This document shows, in pieces, positions 14,795 through 20,461 of a stretch of 22,536 nt of DNA; positions within the stretch are counted from its first letter, which is position 1; every line of letters begins with the position of its first letter. The position numbers and the translations under genes are program-made. Origin of the DNA: a bacterium (GTDB lineage Bacteria > Patescibacteriota > Microgenomatia > Levybacterales > UBA12049). The stretch spans positions 1 through 22,536 of the forward strand of contig JAKAMH010000003.1 of NCBI GenBank assembly GCA_021813005.1, read 5' to 3'. Under the pieces are notes generated by a model. That model made no database searches and had not been told where the DNA came from. It was given only the letters and a program-made list of their open reading frames with translations.

Positions 14795-15214
14795 CTATGA
14801 GCGCATGATGCTCTCCACCTTGCCATGAGCCGCTATGACAACCGAATCTAGAAGCTGTATGCCCAAGATTTCAGATGATTGCCTTAAGCGTTCGGTTAAC
14901 CCACGATCCTCATTGCTCGGTTCCGCTTGACCGGAAGGATGATTATGAACGGCAATGATCGCCACTGTGCCGTTTATCACTGCCTTCCTCATGACATCCG
15001 CCGGTCGAACGATACAGGAGTTGACGCAACCGATTGCCGCCAGTTCTTTCTCGATCACTCGGTTTCTGGCGTTCAAGTGCAGAATCCAAAAACATTCCCG
15101 ATCGATCAAGGCTTCCTCTTCCAGGTTTTCTACCACGAAGCGAGCCACGTCCTCGGGGGAGTTGATCGGTTCTGCTGTCATTGCCTCTTTGACTTTCAAG
15201 AACTCAAACTGCAT
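14795..15214 (-). CDS. Stand-alone RadC-like JAB-domain protein
   Basis: A 139-residue protein consisting only of the JAB1/MPN-type domain of RadC; the N-terminal helix-hairpin-helix of full RadC is missing. The metal motif HNHPSG with a later Asp (NHPSGQAEPSNED) is intact at about residues 90-103. Short RadC-like proteins are typical cargo of plasmids and integrated elements; their role is unproven, possibly in DNA processing of the element. The ATG at 15214 is chosen because GGAGG lies 8 nt upstream; earlier in-frame ATGs sit on or before that site. It overlaps the previous gene stop by 11 nt, so it is translationally coupled. Confidence 0.85.
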   Translation of the reverse strand: MQFEFLKVKEAMTAEPINSPEDVARFVVENLEEEALIDRECFWILHLNARNRVIEKELAAIGCVNSCIVRPADVMRKAVINGTVAIIAVHNHPSGQAEPSNEDRGLTERLRQSSEILGIQLLDSVVIAAHGKVESIMRS

Positions 15215-15620
15215 GACCATTACCTCCAACTTTCATATAACCTTCGTCAATGATGTTTGAAAGCCACTGGTTTAGAAAGACGCTTAAGTCCTTCCTGGCT
15301 TTCAGATCGATCCCGCCGGAGTCGGGAAAGACTTCGCGGTAGACGTAACTATCTTGGTAGGTCAGCGGCTCGACCATTTCCAGATCGGGAAATACCATCA
15401 TTTCCATGTCTGGGTCTGGGATCATATCGCCGCCTTGTTTGAAGTAATGACTGAGAGCGATTCTGATTTCCTCTCCGTCTCCGCTGAGCTTGTCAACATT
15501 CAAGTCCATGAAGCTTGAAGCCTTTAGCTTCTGATACTCCGGCAGCTTGTCCAGGTCTCCCAGGACATGCTCAAGCTTTTGAAATATCCTCTCGTTTAAT
15601 GTGGTGGTCATGGTTGCCAT
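15204..15620 (-). CDS. Hypothetical acidic protein upstream of radC-like
   Basis: A 138-residue soluble, acidic protein, not recognised. No membrane segment or Cys cluster is visible. It carries PDPDMEMMVFPDLEMVEPLTYQ in the middle and a C-terminal NQWLSNIIDEGY helix. AGGAGGAG 4-5 nt before ATG gives a strong start. Its overlap with the RadC-like gene suggests a working pair, perhaps an element-specific partner. Confidence 0.65.
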   Translation of the reverse strand: MATMTTTLNERIFQKLEHVLGDLDKLPEYQKLKASSFMDLNVDKLSGDGEEIRIALSHYFKQGGDMIPDPDMEMMVFPDLEMVEPLTYQDSYVYREVFPDSGGIDLKARKDLSVFLNQWLSNIIDEGYMKVGGNGHAV

Positions 15621-15659
15621 TTACTCCTCCTCTTTTTTAATGTGCGCAAGTCTTTATAA

Positions 15660-15880
15660 CCACGCACGATTGATGGGCATGTAAACCAAGGGAAAATACA
15701 CGGGGAATGATGCTTTGAGCCTTCAGCCCGACTCAGGGACGCTCACCCGCAGCCTGAGCCGGACCTTCTTGAAGCCGGTGAAGGGCAATACCTACCGATT
15801 TGTTAAGGTACTTGGTAAGTTTTCAGAAATTGAGCCTCGTCCTTGTGGGACCATACTCCGAAGGCTCTTGCCCCGAAGGG
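15660..15880. other. Structured non-coding spacer after the Replic_Relax-type gene
   Basis: No gene is supported; a short plus-strand frame is probably chance. Pairings include GAGCCTTC (15717-15724) with GAAGGCTC (15860-15867), CTCAGG (15732-15737) with 15753-15758, GTCC (15839-15842) with 15848-15851, and on the minus strand a GCCC-UUCG-GGGC tetraloop hairpin (15881-15870) touching the stop codon. A C(UUCG)G loop is favoured in RNA, which suggests a minus-strand transcript, either as 5' leader of the 15620 gene or as a separate RNA. Confidence 0.45.
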
Positions 15881-16720
15881 CTATTCCAACAATGAGGTTG
15901 GTAAATCTATGAAGGGAGAAAGCCAAATGCTTCCGAAGGGGCTTGAACCATGAATAGCTGAGAATGTCGTAAACAGAAACATCTGCCTGCCCCCCGCTTT
16001 CCCTGTCGCCTTGATTAAATTGGCAAGGCGTCTTTCACTTTCGGCTACTGTAATAACTCGAAAGTGATTAAATCCGTATTCCTGTTTGTACTGGCCAGAC
16101 TTCCAATATCTCTTGTAAGCGGTCACTTTCTCGGCGAAACGGGCCAGCGTTTCCGTCCCCATATCCACTTCCAGAAAAAAGATGTGCTTGCCTCTGCCGC
16201 TTTTGATGCCAAAGAAGGCATCGGGAGCTACGACAAAGTATTTCTTCTTGGCTCCCGTCACGGAAATTCGGCGCAGGTGCGATTTGTCGCCGTGCTGGTA
16301 GAACAGGACCTCTTCTGGCCTACTGGCGAGCGCAACATCGAGACAAACCTTGAATTCCGAAATCCCAAGCGTGTGATCCATGAACAGCCACTCGACATTG
16401 TTTTGTGCCCGGCTCCATTTGACTTTGTGGCGATCTATTTGGAGGGTAGAGGCCACAATGTCGGCCCCTCTTTTTTCGAGGGCGTAAACTGCCTGAGCCA
16501 TGACCGACGTTGCCGGACGATGCAACCTATCCAAGAATTTATGCTCGGCGAGCTTCTTGAGCCTCATGTTGCAAGCAATGAGGGAAGCGTCTGGAAAGTA
16601 GATGCGCTGAATCTGATCTCGTCTTAGAAACCGGTTCTCATAAACACTGAGGACGATCCTGACATCTCGCTCCGTCAGCCTCATTGGTTTTATGATTTTG
16701 TTTTTTCTTGCTGTTTTCAT
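15881..16720 (-). CDS. Replic_Relax-type replication/mobilisation protein
   Basis: A 279-residue protein with an N-terminal winged-helix region (about residues 14-75; LTERDVRIVLSVYENRFLRRDQI start). It is followed by a nuclease-fold-like region whose signature FFLEVDMGTET lies at about residues 177-187. This EVDxGTE signature is characteristic of the Replication-relaxation family (PF13814), found on plasmids and integrated elements and thought to act in plasmid DNA replication or relaxation. A catalytic role for the acidic residues is inference. ATG at 16720 has AAGG 7 nt upstream. The gene follows directly after the large folded module at 16744-16946. Confidence 0.75.
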   Translation of the reverse strand: MKTARKNKIIKPMRLTERDVRIVLSVYENRFLRRDQIQRIYFPDASLIACNMRLKKLAEHKFLDRLHRPATSVMAQAVYALEKRGADIVASTLQIDRHKVKWSRAQNNVEWLFMDHTLGISEFKVCLDVALASRPEEVLFYQHGDKSHLRRISVTGAKKKYFVVAPDAFFGIKSGRGKHIFFLEVDMGTETLARFAEKVTAYKRYWKSGQYKQEYGFNHFRVITVAESERRLANLIKATGKAGGRQMFLFTTFSAIHGSSPFGSIWLSPFIDLPTSLLE

Positions 16721-16728
16721 CTTTTGCC

Positions 16729-16967
16729 TTTCAAGGTTTTAAACACCAGGGAAATTAAGCGACCGAAGGAAGCGCCGTCTGGCTGATAAGCCAGACTTCC
16801 CGCGCCTCGCCGACGAGACGAAGGAACGAGGGAAACCTTGTGTCGAGGGGCGGGAAGTCGGGCTTCGTTTGGTCGTTAAACGAAGACAGACGGCGCTGGA
16901 TTTAAGTGGGATAAATTCCCCGCAAATCCAGTTAATTTCCCTGGTGGGTTTAATGTTTTCAAGGTTT
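16729..16967. repeat. 11-bp direct repeat flanking the folded module
   Basis: TTTCAAGGTTT occurs at 16729-16739 and again at 16957-16967, one copy just outside each end of the 15-bp terminal inverted repeat. The left copy also contains the ribosome-binding region of the Replic_Relax-type gene on the other strand. It could be a target-site-like duplication, a protein site or an iteron pair. Confidence 0.55.
16744..16946. ncRNA. Large multi-branched folded module (structured RNA or replication origin)
   Basis: Helices seen directly: P1 16744-16758/16932-16946 (15 bp perfect); P2 16772-16781/16887-16896 (10 bp perfect); P3 16794-16809/16844-16859 (15 of 16); P4 16863-16870/16878-16885 (8 bp, 7-nt loop); P5 16897-16903/16924-16930 with an inner 5-bp stem 16906-16910/16919-16923. 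The P4 loop GGTCG (16871-16875) is complementary to the junction CGACC (16760-16764), a possible pseudoknot. GTCTGGCT (16777-16784) can instead pair with 16789-16796, competing with P2 and P3. No open frame explains it. G-T pairs favour a plus-strand RNA slightly; position as leader of the minus-strand Replic_Relax-type gene favours the other strand. A DNA origin role is equally possible. It matches no RNA family I know. Confidence 0.65.
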
Positions 16968-17016
16968 AAAGTCTTTTATTTAGCTCTTATAGCAACTGTA
17001 AGTAGCAATGTAAGAC

Positions 17017-17172
17017 CTAATGGGTGGGTCGCGGCGCTCTGTCTGCCGGTTTTAGCAGTTGCTTTTCACGCGCGAGCTCTTCCCGGGCAACGTCCAGGAA
17101 AGCCCTGATCATCATCTTAAATTCAAGCTCCGCTTTCTCCGGATCAATTTTCTTTGGGAAGATTTCGTACAT
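17017..17172 (-). CDS. Small helical protein ahead of the folded module
   Basis: A 51-residue, probably helical charged protein (MYEIFPKKIDPEKAELEFKM start; LDVAREELAREKQLL later). The frame extends to 17280 but the ATG at 17172 has GAGG 5 nt upstream and the upstream part lacks coding character. A consensus minus-strand promoter lies about 120 nt upstream. It would be first in a transcript leading through the folded module into the Replic_Relax-type gene. It could be a copy-control or accessory replication protein, but this is only inference. Confidence 0.55.
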   Translation of the reverse strand: MYEIFPKKIDPEKAELEFKMMIRAFLDVAREELAREKQLLKPADRAPRPTH

Positions 17173-17205
17173 GTCTGCCTCGTAGCCCTGCTTAATTAAT
17201 ATCTC

Positions 17206-17221
17206 ACAACGTATAATTACG
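17206..17221. promoter_or_regulatory. Operator-like dyad AACGTA-TAAT-TACGTT
   Basis: A perfect 6-bp inverted repeat with a 4-bp centre, in the leader of the 17172 gene. It shares the ACGTT core with a site at 17303-17312 (ATTACGTTAG) and the dyad at 17400-17412. Confidence 0.5.
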
Positions 17222-17289
17222 TTGATGTGAGGGGAAAAAGAAACGGGTCTTAAGTGCCCGCTCAAGCTTCCCGCTCTCATTTAAAGTCA

Positions 17290-17318
17290 ATGATAATGTA
17301 GTATTACGTTAGTGTCAA
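17290..17318 (-). promoter_or_regulatory. Minus-strand promoter toward the replication genes
   Basis: TTGACA (17318-17313), exactly 17 bp, TATCAT (17295-17290). An ATTACGTTAG operator-like word (17303-17312) lies in the spacer, so a bound regulator would block it. Confidence 0.6.
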
Positions 17319-17326
17319 TAAGGAAG

Positions 17327-17348
17327 TTATCCACAGAACCGTGGATAA
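17327..17348. other. Inverted pair of DnaA-box-like sites beside an AT-rich tract (candidate origin)
   Basis: TTATCCACA (17327-17335) is a perfect DnaA-box consensus on the plus strand. CGTGGATAA (17340-17348) is a TTATCCACG box on the minus strand, 4 bp away. About 50 bp of AT-rich DNA follows (17345-17400). This lies between the divergent replication-side and regulator-side promoters of the element. A role as replication origin is inferred. Confidence 0.5.
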
Positions 17349-17355
17349 AAAACTA

Positions 17356-17384
17356 TTGATTCATTGTTTTTCTTGATTTATAGT
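17356..17384 (+). promoter_or_regulatory. Promoter of the XRE/ImmA/recombinase operon
   Basis: TTGATT (17356-17361), 17 bp, TATAGT (17379-17384). The dyad at 17400 lies in the first transcribed bases. Confidence 0.5.
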
Positions 17385-17399
17385 AGTTTCTATTAATAG

Positions 17400-17412
17400 T
17401 AACGATACGTTA
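17400..17412. promoter_or_regulatory. Operator-like dyad TAACG-ATA-CGTTA before the XRE gene
   Basis: A perfect 5-bp inverted repeat with a 3-bp centre, directly upstream of the AGGG ribosome binding site and the ATG at 17420. It is likely the autoregulatory site of the XRE repressor. It shares the CGTTA core with two sites on the replication side. Confidence 0.55.
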
Positions 17413-17419
17413 GGGCAAT

Positions 17420-17794
17420 ATGGCATTCGGAGACAAATTAAGACAGATTCGCTTGGAGAAGGGCTTATCTCAGGAAAAGGTGGCAAACACCCTAGGATAC
17501 CCTACCAACACCTATGTATCAGACGCCGAGCTGGGCAAATTCATTCCCGGCCCCGACAAGCTGGAAAAGTGGGCCAAGGCGCTGGATATAACGAGTGAAG
17601 AGATGGAAGACCTTCTCCTTGAATCAAAGCTACAGGATCTGGGGCTGGATGACCCGGGTTTCACCCTCATGTTCAAGGAAGTCCCGAATATGACCCGCGA
17701 GGAGAAACAGTCGCTAATCAGGTCTTACGAGAAGCTGATCAAAGCCAGAAAGACCAGGGGAAGAAAAAGAAAAAATGAAGAGAATAATCGATAA
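17420..17794 (+). CDS. XRE-family helix-turn-helix regulator
   Basis: A 124-residue repressor-type protein. The Cro/C1-type HTH is at residues 4-58 (FGDKLRQIRLEKGLSQEKVA, then TNTYVSDAELGKFIPGPDKL), followed by a Lys/Arg-rich helical tail. In phages and ICEs such regulators silence excision and replication genes. It overlaps the next gene by 20 nt and heads a three-gene operon with the ImmA-like protein and recombinase. Its probable targets are the three ACGTTA-type sites at 17206, 17303 and 17400. Confidence 0.85.
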   Translation: MAFGDKLRQIRLEKGLSQEKVANTLGYPTNTYVSDAELGKFIPGPDKLEKWAKALDITSEEMEDLLLESKLQDLGLDDPGFTLMFKEVPNMTREEKQSLIRSYEKLIKARKTRGRKRKNEENNR

Positions 17795-18245
17795 GGCAAA
17801 CAGAATATATGCGGATTACGGAGACAACCTAGACCAGATTGCGGAAAGTCTAGATCTCGATGTCGTTACAGACAGGCTCGTGGGCAGGCTTAAGGAATAT
17901 CATGTCGGGAACTCGATTGTCGTCAGTGAAAGGGTGTCTGAAAAGGAAAGGCGGGAGCTGATAGCTCACGCTATCGGCCACCATCTCTTTCACGCCGGCA
18001 ACCACCTTGCCATGCAGAAGCGGATTTACTCCTTTGGCAACTATCACGAGAAACAGGCCAATGTTTTCGCCGCCTGCCTGCTCATGCCCAGCGAACGCTT
18101 CTTAAAGATAATCAAAGGCAGACCTAGGCTTGACGAGATCGCCGGAAACTTCGGCGTCAGGGAAGAGCTGGTAAGAATGAGACTTATGGTTTGGGTAAAT
18201 TACGAACGGGATTTAACCGGCAGACAGAGCGCCAGGGTGGGTTAA
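17775..18245 (+). CDS. ImmA/IrrE-like protein with altered active site (HAIGH)
   Basis: A 156-residue member of the ImmA/IrrE family, zinc peptidases that cleave XRE repressors to induce mobile elements. The zinc helix reads HAIGH at residues 65-69 instead of HExxH. The two His ligands and the later Glu of HEKQANVFAACLLMP (about residue 92) are present, but the catalytic Glu is Ala. It may be non-cleaving, acting as an antirepressor or sensor by binding, or it may use another base. It overlaps the XRE gene, the classic repressor/anti-repressor arrangement, and precedes the recombinase by 4 nt. Confidence 0.85.
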   Translation: MKRIIDKANRIYADYGDNLDQIAESLDLDVVTDRLVGRLKEYHVGNSIVVSERVSEKERRELIAHAIGHHLFHAGNHLAMQKRIYSFGNYHEKQANVFAACLLMPSERFLKIIKGRPRLDEIAGNFGVREELVRMRLMVWVNYERDLTGRQSARVG

Positions 18246-18249
18246 AAAT

Positions 18250-19824
18250 ATGAAATGCATCATCTATCTCAGAGTATCAACTAAAGAGCAGGCTCAACGG
18301 CTGGGGACCAAAGAAGGCTATTCAATTCCTGGTCAAAGGGAAGCCTGTCTAAAATACATTAAGGAAAAGGGCTGGGACGTAATTGATGAATATGTGGACC
18401 GCGGAGAGTCGGCAAAAAGCTCACGGCGTCCCCAGCTTCAGGAAATGCTCTCGCGCATCAGAAAAGAAAAAGACGTGGAAGCGGTAGTGGTGCACAAGAT
18501 TGATCGCCTCGCTCGAAATATGGAAGACCACATCACCATTAAGGCCGTTCTCAAACGCGCCGGTGCCGGGCTCGTCTCCGTTGTTGAAAACATCGAAGAT
18601 TCTGCCTCCGGTCATTTAATCGAAGGTATTCATGCGCTCATGGCCGAGTTCTATTCTGAGAATCTGGGCATGGAAGTCAGGAAAGGTATGGAGCAGAAAG
18701 TGAAACAAGGCGGCTGGCCTTTCAGGGCTCCTATGGGATACAAAAACGTGAGAGTCGGCGGTGATGCCCGCCGGGGGATGGCGAAGACAGAAATTGATTC
18801 CGAGACCTCTCCGTACATTAAAGAAGCTTTTGAGCTTTATGCCTCGGGAAACTACAGCATTCAGCAGATCAGGGACTTCCTTTTAAAGAACGGCATTGGA
18901 AGCAGACACAAGGAAGGTGAAGCCCTAGCCCACTCCACAGTCAACAACATGCTCGCCAATCCCTTCTATATCGGAAAGATCAAGTTTGACGGCGTTTACC
19001 ACAAAGGCGCTCAGGAACACTTAATCACAAGAAAGCTTTTCAACCAGGTTCAAAGCGTCCTTGAAGCTAATAATGTTGCCGGAGTTAGAAACAGAGCTTA
19101 CGGCCATTATCTCAAAGGCACTTTGTTCTGCGAGACCTGCGGTTCAAGGCTCTCGATTGATATGGCAAAAAATGCTTACACCTATTTTTACTGCCTGGGT
19201 CAAAAACAAAAACATCGTAAGGAAAAGATCGAATGCCATGAAAAATATGTCCAAGTTGAGGACATGGAAGCTCAAATGGAAGAGCTATACAAAAGAATTG
19301 AAATGCCAAAATCCTGGTCTAAAAAACTAGTTGAGGGATTTAATGAAGAGATCGTCGCCCAGCACGGGCAGAACACTATGGAAGAAGAATTTGCGATCAA
19401 GAGGATGGAAAGGCTCAACCTAGAGAAAAAGAAGCTCATGCAAGCTTATTATGACGGAGCCATTCCAGTAGATGTGTTGAAAGAAGAGCAAAAAAGAATT
19501 GCTGACGAGGTTGCAAAGGTAAATGACAGAATAGGAAATATGTCAAATGACCTTGAACAGCACACCGCGGTTCTTGAAAAAGCTATCAGGGTAGCTGAGA
19601 ACTGTGCTCTTGCCTACAAGAAAGCCAAGCCGGAAACCCGGCAGCTCTTTAACCAGGCCTTCTTTACGAAGGTCTTCGTGAAGGATAAAAAAATCGAGGG
19701 CGTTAAATATACCGACTTATTCGGCACATTGCTCTCGAAAAGTTCGAGTAAAAAAGAATTGGTGGGTCGGCTGGGATTCGAACCCAGGACATCCTGCTTA
19801 AAAGGCAGGCGCTCTACCAACTGA
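18250..19824 (+). CDS. Large serine recombinase (integrase) whose 3' end runs into the tRNA
   Basis: 524 residues as integrated. The catalytic domain starts YLRVSTKEQ with Ser10; the KIDRLARN block with conserved Arg residues follows at about 81-88. A recombinase domain (about 160-275), a zinc ribbon (FCETCGS about 292-298, then Cys pairs to about 325) and a coiled coil (about 385-450) are in canonical order. It catalyses site-specific integration and excision at tRNA-Lys. The last 21 codons (LVGRLGFEPRTSCLKGRRST, then Asn) lie in attR and are antisense to the tRNA. In the circular form the frame would continue differently. It starts 4 nt after the ImmA-like gene. Confidence 0.93.
   Translation: MKCIIYLRVSTKEQAQRLGTKEGYSIPGQREACLKYIKEKGWDVIDEYVDRGESAKSSRRPQLQEMLSRIRKEKDVEAVVVHKIDRLARNMEDHITIKAVLKRAGAGLVSVVENIEDSASGHLIEGIHALMAEFYSENLGMEVRKGMEQKVKQGGWPFRAPMGYKNVRVGGDARRGMAKTEIDSETSPYIKEAFELYASGNYSIQQIRDFLLKNGIGSRHKEGEALAHSTVNNMLANPFYIGKIKFDGVYHKGAQEHLITRKLFNQVQSVLEANNVAGVRNRAYGHYLKGTLFCETCGSRLSIDMAKNAYTYFYCLGQKQKHRKEKIECHEKYVQVEDMEAQMEELYKRIEMPKSWSKKLVEGFNEEIVAQHGQNTMEEEFAIKRMERLNLEKKKLMQAYYDGAIPVDVLKEEQKRIADEVAKVNDRIGNMSNDLEQHTAVLEKAIRVAENCALAYKKAKPETRQLFNQAFFTKVFVKDKKIEGVKYTDLFGTLLSKSSSKKELVGRLGFEPRTSCLKGRRSTN
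19734..19748. repeat. Inverted repeat CTCGAA-AAG-TTCGAG beside attR
   Basis: A 6-bp perfect dyad about 10 bp outside the att core on the element side, within the recombinase gene. It is followed on the plus strand by an A run, so on that strand it is not a terminator. It could be a recombinase contact or simply codon-constrained sequence. Confidence 0.35.
19759..19782 (-). repeat. attR: 24-bp core within the tRNA-Lys 3' end
   Basis: Identical to 3373-3396. It is read on the plus strand as eight complete codons of the recombinase (LVGRLGFE). Confidence 0.85.
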
Positions 19825-19835
19825 GCTACCGACCC
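19760..19835 (-). tRNA. tRNA-Lys (anticodon TTT)
   Basis: 76 nt with encoded CCA. Acceptor GGGTCGG pairs with CCGACCC, the D-arm is GCTC/GAGC, the anticodon stem CCTGC/GCAGG encloses CTTTTAA with anticodon TTT, and the T-arm CTGGG/CCCAG has loop TTCGAAT. All stems are perfect. It is the integration target and remains complete because the element restores its 3' end. Confidence 0.97.
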
Positions 19836-19868
19836 GAATTGAATTTTTGATAGCTAAATAACTATGCT

Positions 19869-19897
19869 ATTTTAGCAGAATTCCTTCTTGAGGTCAA
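19869..19897 (-). promoter_or_regulatory. tRNA-Lys promoter
   Basis: TTGACC (19897-19892), 17 bp, TAAAAT (19874-19869) on the minus strand, about 34 bp before the mature tRNA 5' end. Read-through past the tRNA would be antisense to the recombinase mRNA. Confidence 0.65.
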
Positions 19898-19927
19898 TGA
19901 AAGTGCTCGATTGTTGTTTTAAGATAG

Positions 19928-19960
19928 ATAAAGCTCCTGCGCGCCGCGCAGGAGCTTTAT
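19928..19960. terminator. Strong bidirectional terminator
   Basis: A 16-bp perfect inverted repeat with a one-base centre (ATAAAGCTCCTGCGCG and its complement). It lies just after the stop of the minus-strand gene ending at 19969 and upstream of the tRNA promoter. Confidence 0.75.
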
Positions 19961-19968
19961 AGTGCTTA

Positions 19969-20310
19969 CTACAGTTCAGCCAAAATCCTCCGACTGAGTT
20001 CTTCATTACTTTCCTTCGTTTTAGTACTGTGATCTCGGTTGAGTAACTCCTCATTTAACCCCTGGTCATCAGTTGAAACTCCGCAGAACATCAACAGGTT
20101 ACCTGTCACAGTAGGCAGAACCAATCTACAGAAGTCACACTCACCGATATGACGTTTTACTTCACCGGTGAAGTTTCTTGCCTTAATCCCGGCTATCATC
20201 TCTAGCAGGGTCGGGCATTCTGCACTTCTGAAGGGCTCAATTTCATAGCCCATCCCCTTCAAAAACATACCTCGGTTCTTTTGGATGAATTGTTGCATAT
20301 CAAATGCCAC
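19969..20310 (-). CDS. Small HxxxCxxC protein (anti-sigma zinc-finger-like), GTG start
   Basis: A 113-residue soluble protein. HIGECDFC at about residues 53-60 gives the HxxxCxxC signature of zinc-binding anti-sigma (zf-HC2) proteins, and a CPTLLEMIAG helix lies before it as in that fold. The C-terminal helix NEELSRRILAEL could be a partner-binding segment. There is no membrane helix and no sigma factor gene nearby, so the partner is unknown. GTG at 20310 is chosen because AAGGAG lies 6 nt upstream. A long leader with a hairpin over that SD precedes it. Confidence 0.6.
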   Translation of the reverse strand: MAFDMQQFIQKNRGMFLKGMGYEIEPFRSAECPTLLEMIAGIKARNFTGEVKRHIGECDFCRLVLPTVTGNLLMFCGVSTDDQGLNEELLNRDHSTKTKESNEELSRRILAEL

Positions 20311-20455
20311 TTTTCTCTCCTTTGAGAGGTTTGTCGTGATATTTTTTAGCTTCCTGACCTGGAAGCGAAAGCGGACATCTAGCTCTTTTATGACCCAAAG
20401 GGTAAGAGAGCAGCTACTCTCTTTTTCCTAAGGTGCGACATCCCTGGGGGTGTTA
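20311..20455 (-). promoter_or_regulatory. Long structured 5' leader with SD-masking hairpin
   Basis: Between the promoter and the GTG start the minus strand has AAGAGAG/CTCTCTT with a 6-nt loop, ACCC-ttt-GGGT, GCTTCC-aggtca-GGAAGC followed by an A/T tract, and CTCTC-aaag-GAGAG in which the AAGGAG SD is buried. This is consistent with translational control by a thermosensor, protein or ligand. I do not recognise a known riboswitch. Confidence 0.45.
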
Positions 20456-20461
20456 ATGCTT

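Larger units (their letters stand above)
3373..19782. mobile_element. 16.4-kb integrative element inserted in the 3' end of tRNA-Lys
   Basis: Both ends carry the same 24 bp: 3373-3396 at the left and 19759-19782 at the right. The right copy is part of an intact tRNA-Lys and the left copy is the displaced 3' end in the same orientation. The large serine recombinase is at the tRNA end, the usual layout for tRNA-targeted elements. Cargo includes AbiE, an HEPN-like protein, a coupling-type ATPase, a tail-fibre/SGNH protein, a prepilin, RadC-like, Replic_Relax-type, XRE and ImmA-like genes. No relaxase, VirB4 or capsid gene is visible. It is therefore best called an integrative and possibly mobilizable element or integrated plasmid rather than a complete ICE or prophage. 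Confidence 0.85.

Noticed and set aside
15715..15912. 65-residue plus-strand frame rich in Arg and Leu
   Set aside because: No SD, overlaps the end of the Replic_Relax-type gene on the other strand, and the sequence is better explained by stem-forming GC-rich DNA.
17020..17030. GGTGGGTCG, similar to the att core, near the end of the 51-residue gene
   Set aside because: Only 9 bp agree and the flanks differ; it is within a coding sequence and most likely coincidence.
3373..19782. Element as a prophage
   Set aside because: Despite tail-fibre-like repeats there are no capsid, portal, terminase or lysis genes, and the fibre protein has a membrane anchor.
19614..19820. Minus-strand frame across the recombinase end and tRNA
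   Set aside because: It is the antisense shadow of the recombinase and tRNA-Lys, with no ribosome binding site.
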